Shown here: in pieces, positions 33,145 to 46,475 of the stretch
Layout of the letters: each line of letters opens with the position of its first letter
Numbering within the stretch: position 1 is the first letter of the stretch
Source: Diplonema papillatum
Lineage: Eukaryota > Euglenozoa > Diplonemea > Diplonemida > Diplonemidae
Assembly: GCA_030068145.1 (NCBI GenBank)
Contig: JAPJBO010000142.1
Span: forward strand, 248,001 to 312,000
Direction: 5' to 3'
Length of the DNA: 64,000 bases
Notes under the pieces: generated by a model
What the model saw: the letters and a program-made list of their open reading frames with translations, nothing else
Told to the model about the DNA's origin: nothing
Databases searched by the model: none
Made by a program: the position numbers and the translations under genes

Positions 33145-35575
33145 TGTCTGGATGTGGTAACGTCGTTTCTCCGCCGCCAGGATGTACGGGGACCGATCCA
33201 TGTCCTTGCTGACGACGGCAGGAGCGACTTTCCATCGAAACATCGAATTTTAGAAGGTCTGAGAAGCCTCATCGCTAATGCAGTGGACGGTGACGAGCTT
33301 GTGTTGGTCCTCATCGGTTGCGCCGGCGATGTGCCTAACAGTTTTGTGCCCTTGGATTACTCAACGGCAGGGCTGATTACACCGCTTGAAGTCCGTTCGT
33401 TGTTGGTTGACACCCTCCCACAGTCAGTGTCCTTATCAATGATTGTTGATCTTGTAAACGGCGGCTCCGCCTTAGAACTACCGCGCAAGCTGACCGCAGA
33501 ACAAGACCCAGCCACAGGTCAGATGCTCCTCCGGCTCGATGCGAGCTCACTGCCTCCGCTTCCTTGTGGCCCGATCAACTGCATATCAACAGTGAAGAAC
33601 GCTACCAACGGGCGGAATTTTGGAGTGCTCACGAACGCGTTGGTGACGGCTTTGCACACGTATGCCCTCGTGTCACTTTTTTGACTGCCACTTTGGCACA
33701 CCAAAGTTGAAATGTGCCAGAGCCGAGTGTGAAAGAGTTAACGCAATACCTTGCAGGAGCCCTCGATCTATGAATCAGCAGCTGTTAGCCGACGTGTGGC
33801 ACATCATGAGCCAGTCATCGTCCGGTCCAACGGGCCCGATGCCGCGGTTGTCGGGCACCCGCCCGTTTAGTGCCAGCGACTCCTTTTTGCTCGTGAATTC
33901 AGCGCAGCCATCAAATCAACCGGCACCACTACCAGCCCTACCAGCGCCTCCTCCTTCTCAGCCGTACGGGCTCAGCCACAACACACCTCCAATGCCCGCA
34001 CATCGTGCCTCGGCTACACCGCAGGCACATGCACCTCAGGCGTATACACATGCACCTCAAGCGCATGCACATGCACCTCTGGCGCTGGAAGCTTTGCAAG
34101 GCACATGGTACACGTCATCCATGACAGAAGTTAGAATTGTTGGTAGCGAAGCACACTTCGTGGCGACAGGACATGTGTACGACTTCATGGACACACCACA
34201 CGGAGTGTTGTTGATGGGTTCCAAGCTCTTGGGCGCGCCTCTTCCCGGTGCTGTAAGGCTTGTTTGGGATGATGGCGACGTCTGGGCAAAGCAGGGAGCA
34301 AGCATTCCTGTATTACACGGAGACGACAACCCAAGTGGGCTCCCGGCTGACTGGGGACGTCGGGATGGCCGCGAGCCGCTGCCGTCTTCGCTGCTCCCCC
34401 CCATGTGGTCGGACGGATCGCTTGACCCGATCAATCAACTGTCTGCCAGACCGAAGTACAGCCCCGCTCTGCCTGCAGTGCTCAACCTTCTCATTGGGCG
34501 CGCGCGGCGAGATATCACGAAGCGGGCGTACGATAAGTGGGTCTTCTTCCTTTTGCTTGCGCGTCAGTTCCGCCGCATCAACAACATTGGACTGGCGCTC
34601 GAGAAGTCTGGCATCGGTCTTCTGTTCGCGCGTTACTTGCACAAGTGGCGACTGTGGCTAGTTCTTCGTCGGCCTACCCTACTTCCGTATAAGTTCAGAC
34701 CTGTCAAAGCCAGACGTATGGCGGAGCCGCCAAGGATTGCGATTTGGTTGGGCAAAGCAGTGGCCGCGAGGAGAGGAGGCGCACCTGCCGAGAGTTTGTA
34801 TGAGGCCTTGAGATCTGTCACCTCGCCGGAAGATTGGGAAACCGTCAAGCAAGAGTACTCCGCGAAGCACGATGCTGCAAACGTTGAGGAAGAACTCAAG
34901 GACCTGTTGAAGCCGATGGAGCTCGGCCAGTGTTCGGCCATCCTTCTGTGCAACGGAATTGTGTTCCCGTCGGTTGAAGGCATGTTGCCTCGCACACCAG
35001 CCGAATCCCAAATTGGGTCTCGAACCAACCCTTCGTCGTCGCGGAGGTCGTCCGTTGTGTCGCAGCAAACACCATTTCCGGGCCCGTCGCAGAAAGCCAC
35101 GCGTCCGCCAACAGCGGCCAGCTCACGCCCTCAGTCGCGTCCTCAGTCACCCGCCCGAAGCGCGCGGCCGCCGCCCTCACAACCAGCCAGTAGCCGCCCC
35201 CAGTCACCAATGACACAGCAGCCGCCAACATCGCAGCCCTCGCAGCAGCCGCGAAATTCGCGAGCGCCGTCCATGGTCTCGCAACCGCAGGTGCCAACGC
35301 AGCCGAATTCTCGCCCGATGTCGCCTCTGCAGCTCAATTCGCAGCCCCCGTCTATGGTTTCAAGGGTTTCAGCCAACTCCAAAGCGCCTTCCGCCCTCAA
35401 CTCGCGCCCACCTTCAGTCATCAACGCGCGGCCTCCGTCTGTCGCCGTTTCGAAACCGCCTTCTGTCGCCAATTCGAAGCCGCCTTCTGTCGCCAATTCG
35501 AAGCCGCCTTCTGTCGCCAATTCGAAGCCGCCTTCTGTCGCCAATTCGAAGCCGCCGTCGCAAGTAGGCGAGTGA
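33145..35575 (+). CDS. Inactive metacaspase-fold (C14) protein with a long C-terminal extension
   Basis: Exons 33145-33671 and 33757-35575 join in frame (an alternative join omits seven codons). The first exon matches the p20 half of metacaspases: a VRGPIHVLADDG strand, PSKHRILEGLRSLI, the position of FFHYSGHGG, then PLDYSTAGLITPLEVRSLL and MIVDLVNGGSALELP. The catalytic His of SGHG is Cys (IGCAG, codon 33319-33321) and the catalytic Cys of D-S/C-C-H-S-G is Val (DLVNGGS, codon 33454-33456). Neither proteolytic residue remains, so a pseudoprotease is inferred. The rest is unusual: a Pro/Ala/His-rich linker, a beta-type segment (ALQGTWYTSSMTEVRIVGSE), a Trp-containing helical region resembling Sfi1-type repeats (YDKWVFFLLLARQFRR, YLHKWRLWLVLRR), and a Pro/Ser/Gln-rich tail ending in KPPSVANS repeats. 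The first exon(s) and start codon were not found. Confidence 0.72.
35449..35556 (+). repeat. 24-bp tandem repeat encoding KPPSVANS, about 4.5 copies
   Basis: The unit TCGAAGCCGCCTTCTGTCGC plus CAAT repeats almost perfectly in frame at the 3' end of the metacaspase-like gene. It follows less exact repeats of the form R/K-P-P-S-V/M, so the array probably grew from an older proline-rich tail. Confidence 0.9.
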
Positions 35576-36298
35576 CCCTTCAGAAAGCAAAACAGCAGTT
35601 GGTTGCGCGAGTTCGAAGAGATTCCTTTGCTCTGCTTGCTGTCTGCTACCTGGTGCTGACCTTATGAATTCAGCGCACTGTGCCATCTAGTGTACTGATC
35701 GCAAGCGAATTGAAGTTCAGCAAACAGCCAGGCTCAATACAACCGCCGTGGTGCGAAGAAGAAGATTATCCTGCTCGCGTCAAATCGCTTCCCCTAACTC
35801 AAGATTCGGGAATCGAGAGGTGTACCTGCATGTACTTTCTTTGGCTTGTTCGGCATGCTTGTTCTTCCAACTTATAACTCTCGGGCATATGAAGAAGTAG
35901 CGACAATTTTGTACAGCTGCACAGCGTCTCTTCTTCAGCCTGCCCGTGCTGCTCCCTTGTGCCGACAAGCTACTTCCTTTTGTTGTCATTTTATAGAACA
36001 CGGTTAACTCCTTTGTACGCACCAACCACGTGTCAATATATACTTGCTACATCAAATGACTTTCGCGTTTGTTGCAATTTCAGCGCCGAAAGCTAACTGA
36101 AGATGTACACTGTGCATGAAGCGAGTATGATGCCGACGCGGCAAGTGTCAAAATTAAACTGCGCTGAATGGGTCACGGCTGTCTTACAACGTACAGACAG
36201 CTGCAGAGGCGCGCCGAAATTGAATTACGTTGCGGTTGGAAATACCTTTGCCATCCACAGCCCCCCTGCACCGTCACGATTGGTGGGGAACAAATATA
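35576..36298. other. Spacer between metacaspase-like and pol epsilon genes
   Basis: No gene is supported. It holds the right copy of the 19-bp repeat (35685-35703). A CCATCCACAG acceptor-like site at about 36251-36260 lies 38 bases before the pol epsilon ATG. Confidence 0.45.
35685..35703 (+). repeat. 19-bp direct repeat, right copy
   Basis: ATCTAGTGTACTGATCGCA, one mismatch from 33055-33073. Confidence 0.6.
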
Positions 36299-39200
36299 AT
36301 GTCCGGAGAGGCCTCCGGGCCCTCCGCGGACTGGCGCGAGAAAGGAAAGCTCGCACAGAAGTGGATTGAGCGCTACGATGCCTCCGGAGACGAGTGGCTC
36401 GGGTGGCTGATGAACTACGAAGTCACCACCGTTGTGGACGAAAACACGAAGGTGCCTCTCCAAGCCCTTACGCTTGTCTTTCACCATCAAGACGGTCGTA
36501 CGTTTATGGGCGACTACGTGTTTCAACCGTACTTCCTCCTCATACCGGAACCGGGTTCAGAAGAAGAAGTCGAACTTGGGCTCCGCTCCACGTTTCAAGA
36601 GTCGCTGGCGTCTACAGAGCGAATCGAGCTGGAAGACTTGGAGCTGCCCAATCACCTTTCCGGCATCAAGCGGACCTTCATTAAGCTGCGCTTCTTCAAC
36701 GTGCAGCAGCTGATGACCGCACGTAATCAGTTGCTGCCCGCGGTCACCAAGAACAAGCAGAAGTCCGAGTCCTACACATTTTTTATCGACGAGATAGGCA
36801 GGACCAAGGACCATGGGGCATGGACCACCCGCATCGTTGGTCTCCGCGAGTACGATGTGAAATACCACGTCCGAGTCAGCATAGATTGTGGCGTCTACGT
36901 CGGTAAATGGTATTATGTCTCAGGCAGTAATGCGACGATCAACATCCGAGAACGCAAGGAGTATCTCACCAACGCGGCACCGCGAATTTGTGCCTTCGAC
37001 ATCGAAACCACGAAGGTACACCTTCAACTTGATTCAACCAATTCTACGAACTAATTTAAGTCTCATCGCCTTCAAGCCGCAGACCGTCAATGAGGGGGCA
37101 TTTGTGAAGAAAATCAGTGATAAAAACGGTGCTCGAAATATTTATCACAGAATCCGGGTTCCGTGAAGACAAGAGGCTTCCTTGAGCCACTTGTCTTGCT
37201 AGCTTCAGTAAGGATGCCAAGCTTCAGACCAAGAAGGAGCATACGATCCTTGGCTTTTGTGCAATCCTTCGACAGCGAGGTGTTTTTTTTTTAGCCATGA
37301 GCGGGGCAACATGGTTCCATCGAAAAGGGCTACAAGACCACAAGGCCACAAGGACCTACGCGATGCATTTCTTACCACGACCACCGCAGTTCACGAGCAG
37401 ACAGTGTTTGCACATAGCAAGTCCCGACCACGTACAAACACAGGCGCCTTTGAAGTTCCCGAAGCCAGATGAAGATCAGGTTTATATGATCTCTTGGATG
37501 CTCGATGGGCAGGGGTTCTTGATCATCAACCGCGACATCGTGTCTGCTGACATAGAGGACTTCGAGTATACGCCGAAGCCTGAATACGAAGGCATCTTCC
37601 GCGTCTTTAATGTGGAAAATGAAGAAGCCGTCCTCCGCAAGGTATAGTTCACAGCACAAGCCAGTTTTTGGTCCCAGGGCCTCTATTGCATTCTCATTTG
37701 AATGCTAAGCGCGCGTCACGTACCTTCCCACTAACCAACAAGCGTCCGAATGTCTTGAAGACTTTGCCTACACCCTTTACAACCAATCAGTTCGTCGAGC
37801 TCATGAACCAGCAGAAACCGCACGTGTACGTGACTTACAACGGTGATTTCTTTGACTGGCCTTTCATGATGCGTCGCATGCAAGAGTATAAAATGAGCTG
37901 TTTCGGCGAACTCGGGTTTAGAGAAGTGAACACTGACGGCGTTCTTTCACCTTACGTCAGCCATCTCGACTGCATGCATTGGGTCAACCGAGACTCGTAC
38001 CTGCCGCAGGGGTCGCGGTCACTGAAAGCTGTGTCAAAAGCAAAACTTGGCTACGACCCGCTCGAAATTGACCCCGAAGACATGCTTCCTCTAGCGCGCG
38101 AGGACCCGCAAAAAATGGCGAGCTACTCTGTCTCCGACGCGGTGGCAACCTACTACCTGTACATGAAGTACGTCCACCCGTTCATCTTCTCGCTGTGCAC
38201 GATTATCCCGATGTCGCCTGACGAGGTTCTACGGAAGGGGTCGGGCACACTGTGCGAGCAGTTGCTGATGGTCATGGCTTTTGAAAAAAATGTGGTGTGT
38301 CCTAACAAGCAAGTATCCGAAAAGGAGAGGTTTTACGATGGGCACTTGCTCGATACAGAAACTTACATCGGCGGTCGTGTCGAGGCGCTTCAATGCGGGA
38401 TCTATCGGGCAGACGTTCCAATCGAATGGGATGTCGATCCCGTTAAGTACCAGGTTTGCTTTCCACACCTCGCAAAGCCCGCTCAGTTCAATTGCAAAGG
38501 AGAGGTTCCTTGTTCTCATATATCCTGTCGTTCTTATGAGTAAATAAGAACCCCTCCTTCTCTATTCGTCGCGCGTAGTGAGGATCCACCTGCGATGAAC
38601 GAGAAGGATTACCAAAGCGACACATGGCCTTGTATCGAGCAAAATAAAATGAAGTGACATGTCATCGACTCTAAACACCTGCAGGAACTCATCGATACAT
38701 GCGCTGACGTGTACACGTTTGCTTTGGAGGTCGAGCTGGGCATTAAGGTTTCGGAGGTAGACAATTTTGCCGAAGTCGTCGCAAACACTGTCAAACACCT
38801 CGACGCACTGCGGTTGAGGCCAAAGCGGATGGAGTGCCCTCATATCCTCCATTTGGACGTTGGGGCTATGTACCCGAATATTATCCTAACAAACCGACTC
38901 CAACCACCGTCGATGGTCACCGAAGAATCGTGTGCAGCATGCTGTTTCAATTCGCCAGAAAACGACTGCAAACGACCGATGAAGTGGATCTGGAGAGGCG
39001 AATACTACGTCCTAAGCCGCAACGAATACAACCAGCTGAAGGCACAGATTCAAACCGAGAGTGTGCAGACAAAGAAGGTCGAGGACATCGCGCGGCAGAT
39101 GGCCGGACGAAAGGATTGGAAATTTGCGAAGAAGCCTCTTTTTGAGAGCTCGAAGAAAAAGTGGAAACCGGGTGGACCCGACAACAACAAGAAGGATGGA

Positions 39201-42200
39201 TACGAAGGTGGTGGTACAGGCTACCGTGCGGGCAAGAACACATCGTCAGTCCAAGCCATGCTTCGCGAAGAAGAAGAACGCATGTTGGCGGGTAAGAAAG
39301 CTGCGGCTGATAATGATGACGAGAAAGAAGACTCAGGCATCTCCAAGTATAGCGACCTCAAGGTGTGTTCACATCTATGTCTATTTCCTGGCTGTCCGCT
39401 TCTCTTGCAAGATCATGAAGCTCTTGCACGAAGATCAAAAGTTGTACTGGGAACCCCTACCTATCAAACTCAAACCTCAGGACGATGAGAAACACGCGCT
39501 GTTGAAAAAGCGTGTGCAGGACTACTGCCGGAAAGCCTACGCCAAGATTCACAAGACGAGCCACGTCGACAAGCTGGCGACTGTCTGCCAGCGCGAGAAC
39601 AGTTTCTACGTCGACACAGTTCGACTGTTCCGCGATCGGCGAGTTGCATATAAAAAGGAACTGAAGAAGTGGAAGGGACATCTAGATGCTGTCATGGAAG
39701 GCGAAGACAAGGAGCACACTGTGTACGAATGCAAGGGCCGTCTTGTTTTGTACGAGTCGCTTCAGCTTGCGCACAAATGCATCCTGAACTCCTTCTACGG
39801 TTACGTCATGCGTAAAGGGTCGCGGTGGTACTCGATGGAAATGGCAGCCGCCGTGACGCACTGCGGGGCAACTTTGATTACCATGTCAAGGGATCTCGTC
39901 GACAAAATTGGACTTTCGCTTGAGCTGGATACCGACGGCATTTGGTGCTGTTTGCCCGCCACTTTTCCAATGGACGTTGTCTTCATGAAAGGCGGCAAGA
40001 AAGTCAAAGTGTCTTACCCGTGTGCGCTGCTCAATCGCGAGACGGAGGTCCGATACCAAAATACGCAGTACCAGACTCTCACAGGGCCCGGCACATACGA
40101 AAAACGAACCGAGTGCTCCATCTTTTTCGAAGTCGATGGGCCTTACAAAGCAATGCTTCTGCCAGCCGCGAAAGAGGAGGGTAAAACCATCAAGAAGAGA
40201 TACGCCGTGTTCGAGTTTGACGGCAAGCTCGCGGAGCTGAAAGGCTTCGAGCTGAAGCGGCGTGGAGAGCTGCAGCTAATCAAAGATTTTCAAGCGCAAC
40301 TGTTTGCCGCCGGCTCTATGCTTCTCGATGGTTCGTCGCTCGAGGAAGTGTACAACAAAGCCGCCGAGGTTGCTGATATGTGCTTGGACATTCTGTTCAA
40401 CAAAGGTGCAGAGCTTGACGATGACATGCTCATCGACAAGATTATGGAGCAGTGCGTCATGGCCCGCCGCCTCGTCGACTACCCAAAGGACCAGAAAAGT
40501 CTGGCCGTCACCACAGCTCGCCGCTTAGCTAATTTCCTAGGCGACGACATGACTAAGGATGCAGGGCTGAAGTGTAATTACATCGTCGCCAAAAAGCCCG
40601 ACGGCGCGCCCGTTACGCACAGAGCAGTGCCGATTCAAATCTTCCAAGCAGAGCTCAGTGTACGGTTGTACTGGATGCGAAAGTGGCTGCAGGACCCAAT
40701 GCTCGGTGTCGACGACGGCGACATCGACATCCGCGACATCTTAGACTGGGATTATTACATAACTCGCCTTTCGGGAAACATCTTGAAAATCATTGTTATC
40801 CCCGCTGCCTTTCAAAAGGTCAAGAATCCCGTCCCACGAGTACCATACCCGGATTGGTTGCGTCGTGTGTGGGCTGAACGCACCAACCCATACAAGCAAA
40901 CAACATTGGCCAATCTTCTCATTCGCAAACCACGAGAGCCCCGCGCACTTGCCGCCCCTAAAGCCACCACCGGAGCGCCCCTTTCAGACATTGAGGATTT
41001 CAACAACAAAAGCGTTCCCGTGGCAGCATCTTCCCTCGCATCCCTGCTCGCTTCAGCGTCGCGCAAGCGGCAGGAGCCCGAAGTGACTCGGAAAGCGCCG
41101 CCACCTCCACCGAGTAGCTTTACAAAAACCCATTTGTCAGAAAAATGGGGAGCTGACACTAAGCAACCCGTTCTCGTTGCTTGCACGTTGTGGGCTTCGT
41201 CATTCTTGAACTCAGGGGATTTCCCCAAGTGGCTAGCTCATTCGAAACACGTCTGGTCTACTCTCGGAGAAACAGACCCTGCAAACCCAAAGCATTCGAA
41301 GAAGCACGACCTGAAAACGGTATGTACGCCCGCCTTCAAAAACAAAGTTTGTACCCCTCAAGCCGCAACATCTGGCGTCTCAGCAAACCTTAGCTGCAAT
41401 CATCAATGCCGCTGTCCGAACCAGTGTCAGCCGCCGCGCTTTTGCTCTCTGGCATGCATCTAGACAAAAATCACAGATGATGGGTGCGGGCGCCAATGCT
41501 CTGCTGAATACCATGTGGGAAATTACCGAGGTTCGCGAGGTATGTCTGTCTTCAAGGCTTAAGTTAATAAGAGCAGCTACGTCGATGTTGATAGCCGGAA
41601 AGTCAGTTTAATCCCTTAAGTCCCTTAATGAATCCGGTCCCTATGGAACTTTTTGTACGCGTTCATCATTCGTACTCGTGCCGATCGCAAGCTCTTTCTC
41701 TTGTACGTTTCGTGAAAACTTGTCCAGCTTGTCTCAGTTGCACGACAGACTCCAACAAGAAATTGCTGACAACCCGTGTATACTGTGAGCAGCAGTTCAA
41801 CTACCGCTTCTCGCCATGACCTGGCGGAAGCGAGCGAGCGAGACTCGACTGCCCTTCGGATTCAACGATTGCAACCGTCATTAGTTGCACCACAACGAAG
41901 GCGCAGCAAAAGGCTGGCTAGGATAGGTAGGTACTCATTGGGTGCCAACGACTCCCCAGTCGTCCGGTGTAACCCCTCGTACAGACCTGCCAATAGCTGA
42001 AAAGTGAGTCGAGAAGCATCGGTTCAAAGAACAGTACCACTAACGCAACATGAGCTGGGGCAGCATCGTGATCTGGCGTCGGACACGACAGGTGAGTGGC
42101 TCCACCTCCCCATGTGCGAGCAAGGCCTCTGCTGGGACGCGACCGGAGACACCCACCCCACCGTCTGGCAACGGGAGGAATCCGAAGCGCGACTGAAGAT

Positions 42201-45200
42201 GCTGGGTAGCGGGTTGTAGAGTCTCGTGACCCGGCGAAACTCAGTTGCTCCCGTCTCGCCGCCGAGGCGCAGCAGTCATATTTGACACGTTGGGTGACGC
42301 CGCCTCCCTTTGCCAGTTGTGGGGGAAGGACTTGATGCGCTTGCTTCGGCAGTGACATAGAGAAAACCACGCGCACGTGCAAAGGAGGTGATGGACAACG
42401 ACCGCCGCCTCGCACACAGTGTGGAGGCTGGCACCGGTGCTGGCCGGTGCTCAGCCCCGGAGAGCCCCGGCCCCGCAGGCTCCCGGCGCCGGGGGGGGAA
42501 CGTGTTTTTCCAATTACTTAAGACCCCCTCCCAACTGTAGTGGTCGAGGAAGGTGCAAATATGGAGACGGCTACAGTAGTGCTGCCCGAGACTTCGGCAC
42601 GTGCCTCGTGTAGGGCAGGTGAGCTTGTGACCCGCTGTGAGAACTCTGGGGTCCGGCATGTGCGGGATACATGTCGGCTTCCTACTCATGGGGGACCAAG
42701 GTGGGCACTTTCACACTTCACACATGACCAACCACTAACGCAACATGAGCCTCCACCACGGGGAATTATGAGAACATAAAACTGTGGTTGCTGAGCCTGT
42801 AGCGAAATTAAATCACAATGCAGCACGCGACGGATCCGCCAAACATTGTCCGTGTTCTCGCGATGGTTGGAGACGCGGTGCGCAATTTGCGAGTTCACGT
42901 GCCGAAGTACGCGATTGTGAATACAAGTCTGGAATGGGCCCCAGACTGGATTGCAGCGTATCACGCCCGACCGTGTTCACTGACACTCCCTCGCAAAATG
43001 CCGGCCATGTTCCTCTATTTCGTACCGCTCGGCGCGTCTTCGTCAAATCAAGAAGCTGACTTCATCTACAAGCTGCGCTGTGATCCGAACGTCATTGGTA
43101 CGCCAAGTTTATTTTCAGGCCCAAAGACGCAAGGTCGTGTGCTGTACAGAAAGACACATAGGGCTCATCTACACCCACGTAAAGTCCGTGCACCATCCAA
43201 TAATTAAGTGCTGATCGACGACGAATCACTTCAATGTTAACAGGTGTCTTCGAAGCTGGCGTCACGGCGAGTCAGCGATTTCAGCTCGAATTTGGCAACG
43301 CGTGCAAAGTCAACCAAGAAAAGCACAAGGCGCGGGGTTCGAAGCAGAACGACGAGTTTTATGCCGAAGACTTGCTCGCCGTTCCATCGAACGACTCAAG
43401 CAGGCGGTCCGATGCTCGCGATTCGCAAATTGCGGGCATGTTTCTCTTCCAATCAACAAGCGAATCACGAGGTGTCGTTGCTTTGGTGATGCCCCACAGA
43501 GGCCTCGTCAGGATGGTTTTTGTTCGACCGTTGGTTAAGGGAGTGGTGGATCCTACCGTGAACTGGACGGCGCTGTTCGAGGAAGCGACTCAGGCAGCCG
43601 TAAATGATTCTGAGACGCTGAACTCTTTCATGTCTCAAGCTCCTGCCGAGGTGGAATCGCTTCTTGAAGCCAAGATCTTCGGCATGGTGCCGTCCGGCTT
43701 GAACTACGATGTTTCCTTTGCTCAGGACACAGCCACCGCTTTTAGGCTCATCAACGACGAGCTGAAGCAGGATCTTTTGGTCACTCGTCGGATTCTGTTG
43801 ATGGCGCAGTCCCAAATGACATCAAAGCAGCTCCTCGTCCGCATTCCCGATGCGGATCAGATTCCTATTCTCCTGATACCTTACAACAAGGCCGACAACA
43901 CCATCTACACGACATCAATGCAGTGGGTCAAAGATTTGGGTCGCCGTGCATTGTACAGGTACCTGTCGGCCCGACCGTTTGCAGCTGAATTGTACAGTAC
44001 TGCCAAATTCGCATCGCTGCCGGTGGGCAACCTGGAAGGCGACGCAAGCATCAAAGCACTCGACGTTCTCTTTGCTAGGACTCTCCAAAAGGCGTACCAT
44101 GCGTTGTGGTTCTCGCCATCATCCAGTCCCGACATTGGAACCCCAGGCATCAGTATGCAAACGCTTCATGCTCAGTCTTTTTAAGGGCCTTTTGGTTGTT
44201 GCCTACCAACGAACCCTTGAGCTTAATACAAGATCCTGCTCAATCGATATTGCAACATTTACAAAGCTTCCTCCACAAAAAAAACAGACGATGACGACCT
44301 GGTGCTGCGAACTTCACTCGAGGCAGCCTCGAAGCCAGTAGTTGTGTGTGTTCCAGGCTCGCACCATACATGGGTTGTTGAGATGACGTTGACTCATCTA
44401 GAAGTCATGGCAGTGCTGGCCGAAGATGCCAGTCAGCTCAGCTTTACTGAACCGAGCATCACCGGCCACTTCCACATCCTGCGTGACTTGGTTTGGACGC
44501 TGTTCAATAAGTCGATCCAGCATAATGTGAGTGCAGACAACCTGCTGTCGGACTTGTGCCGATGGCTGAAGTCACCGACCAGTCTGCTTTACGAGCCGAA
44601 ACTAGCAGTGTTTGTGTGGAACCTTGCGAAGAGTCTTTTCGGAAGGCTTTTAACCAGTCTCACAAAGCTGGGCTGCAAGATTGTGAGTGCTGACTTCGGA
44701 CACATAGTGGTTGCAACGCCGAAAACTACACTTCGTGACTGCGCCACGTTCACAAATTATTTTCTGACGGCTCTGCGTGAACAGTCGATCTTCAAGAAAG
44801 TACACATCGGCGTTGTTGGGTTCTGGTCAGAGTATCTTCTCCTTGACCGCAGCAACTACGCGGGGAATCGAACGACGTCCTTCGAAAAGAATGTCAACGG
44901 CACCATCAGCATGGTGTCATTAGCTGAAGATACTGGCTCGCTCGCTTTTCAATGGACGGTTGCCGATCGGCTGCCTAGCAGCATCAAAACGAAGTATGTG
45001 AAACCACCAGCATCGTCTACTCACGCCTTCTGTTTACTTCATGCTACAAAGAAGAGAGACATCTGACCACATTTCTTATTCAACGCGCTAGCTGCGAACA
45101 CATGCCGAAAATAGGAGACCCTAACACACCGAACTTCTAAACCACAATAAACGCTGGAAATACTGAAGAGCAAATCCATCACAAAAAGTCTGCAGATGGA

Positions 45201-46256
45201 GGTCTGCAAGGAGTCCTGTCTACAAAGCATTTGGTATTCTGGCACTCGAGGAATACATCAGAAAATGCACGGGATGAGTCCTGGAATAACACATACTCAC
45301 TCGCCGAAATAGCAATTCGGCAGTTCCAAGGGATCGGGATGAATTGACATACCGAGAATTCCTGTACCCATCCTGACCGTGTTGTAGTGTGGGGACATTG
45401 CAGTTAGCTCATTGGAATTTCCTTCCATTACAATGATTCCCACATCAGGTTTATTCTTTTCCTCGCCGAGTACCTGACAGCGTTGAAGACCATCCGGCGT
45501 GAGGTGCTCGAAGAACTGCAACGGGAAGAAGGTGAGGTCTTGATGACTCTGCAGTCGACAACAGAGAAGCTGAGAAAGAAAACGTTCGCCCGCATGCAGC
45601 ATCGCGTCGAAAATCAGTGGACTTCGAACTTACTCAAGGAAGTGCACAACATTCAACTTGCGCAGAAAGAGCAGCACGGCACCCGCACGGCTGGGGCTGA
45701 TGTCGCAGTGGAGTACGCCAAAGTAATTTGTCATGTTCTCGGAAACGAAGCACAGTTGTCCGAAGCAGTGCGGCACATGAAGACTACAGTCCTTCAGATG
45801 CTGGGCGTTGCGCCTCATCATAAGGAGGCAATCTTTGTCCCGCAAGATGACCTTTTCACGCTTGAAAACGTGGCATGCTCATTCTGTCACGGAATCAGCG
45901 CACTGCACCTGCTTCCGGGTGGGCTGCACACACCCGACAAGGCTCGTCTCGACATCGTTTTCAAGTGCGAAGTGTGCATGCAGCCTTTTGACACCGATGT
46001 TATTGAGTCCAAGCTAGTCGACACAGCCAACAAGCTTGTAGCTGCGTATCAAATTCAAGACTACACATGCACGAATTGCAACCAGCCCCAGGAACACGAC
46101 ATGCAGCTCAGGTGCTCTTGCGGTAGTGAGTGGTGTCCTTCTGAATTCACGGTGGCCCGGGTCTCGCACCAGCTATATCTGCTGCAGGGTATAGCAAAGC
46201 TGCACAACATGCCTTGGCTTGACTCGGTAGCGACAACTCTTCTGTCCTGTTGCTAA
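36299..46256 (+). CDS. DNA polymerase epsilon catalytic subunit
   Basis: This is the leading-strand replicative polymerase. Ten exons join in frame: 36299-37015, 37444-37641, 37743-38453, 38685-39362, 39412-41319, 41384-41539, 42824-43097, 43244-44152, 44288-44993 and 45449-46256, giving 2354 residues. The 3'-5' exonuclease is intact: FDIETTK (about 233), [12 protein letters not shown] (about 335) and [11 protein letters not shown] (about 435). The polymerase has [20 protein letters not shown] (about 600), [18 protein letters not shown] (about 887) and ELDTDGIWC (about 939), the epsilon form of motif C. The inactive C-terminal polymerase-like half is recognisable ([26 protein letters not shown]-like region replaced by weaker matches). 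Four C-terminal metal pairs are present: CSFC, CEVC, CTNC and CSC (about 2229-2310). An extra Gly/Lys-rich loop lies at about 695-745. Intron 6 (1284 bp) carries repeats. Confidence 0.95.
42036..42750 (-). repeat. Pair of 20-bp direct repeats bounding about 700 bp in pol epsilon intron 6
   Basis: ACCACTAACGCAACATGAGC occurs at 42036-42055 and 42731-42750. On the - strand its core reads TGTTGCGTTAGTG, identical to the core of the repeat pair in the TUTase intron. The bounded segment is GC-rich in its right half (about 42420-42500) and has no supported ORF. Confidence 0.6.
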
Positions 46257-46475
46257 GCGACGAGACCAAGTGCTTGACTTTTCATTTAGCTTGCGTTTTT
46301 CTTAAAACGTGCATGAAGGTCAAGTCGATGACACAGGTGTCTGTGACCAGGCTGTTTCCACCTTTTCTCAACTTTTGCAAACTACCCTTCGGAAGCACCC
46401 TTCAATCAGCTGAATACTCAGAGTACGTTAATCCGAAGCAGGGCTTCTGAGTTTTGTTTGTGGTGCTTACACTCT

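Noticed and set aside
35449-35556. CRISPR-type array
   Set aside because: Units are 24 bp, contiguous, in frame and without spacers: a coding tandem repeat in a eukaryotic gene.
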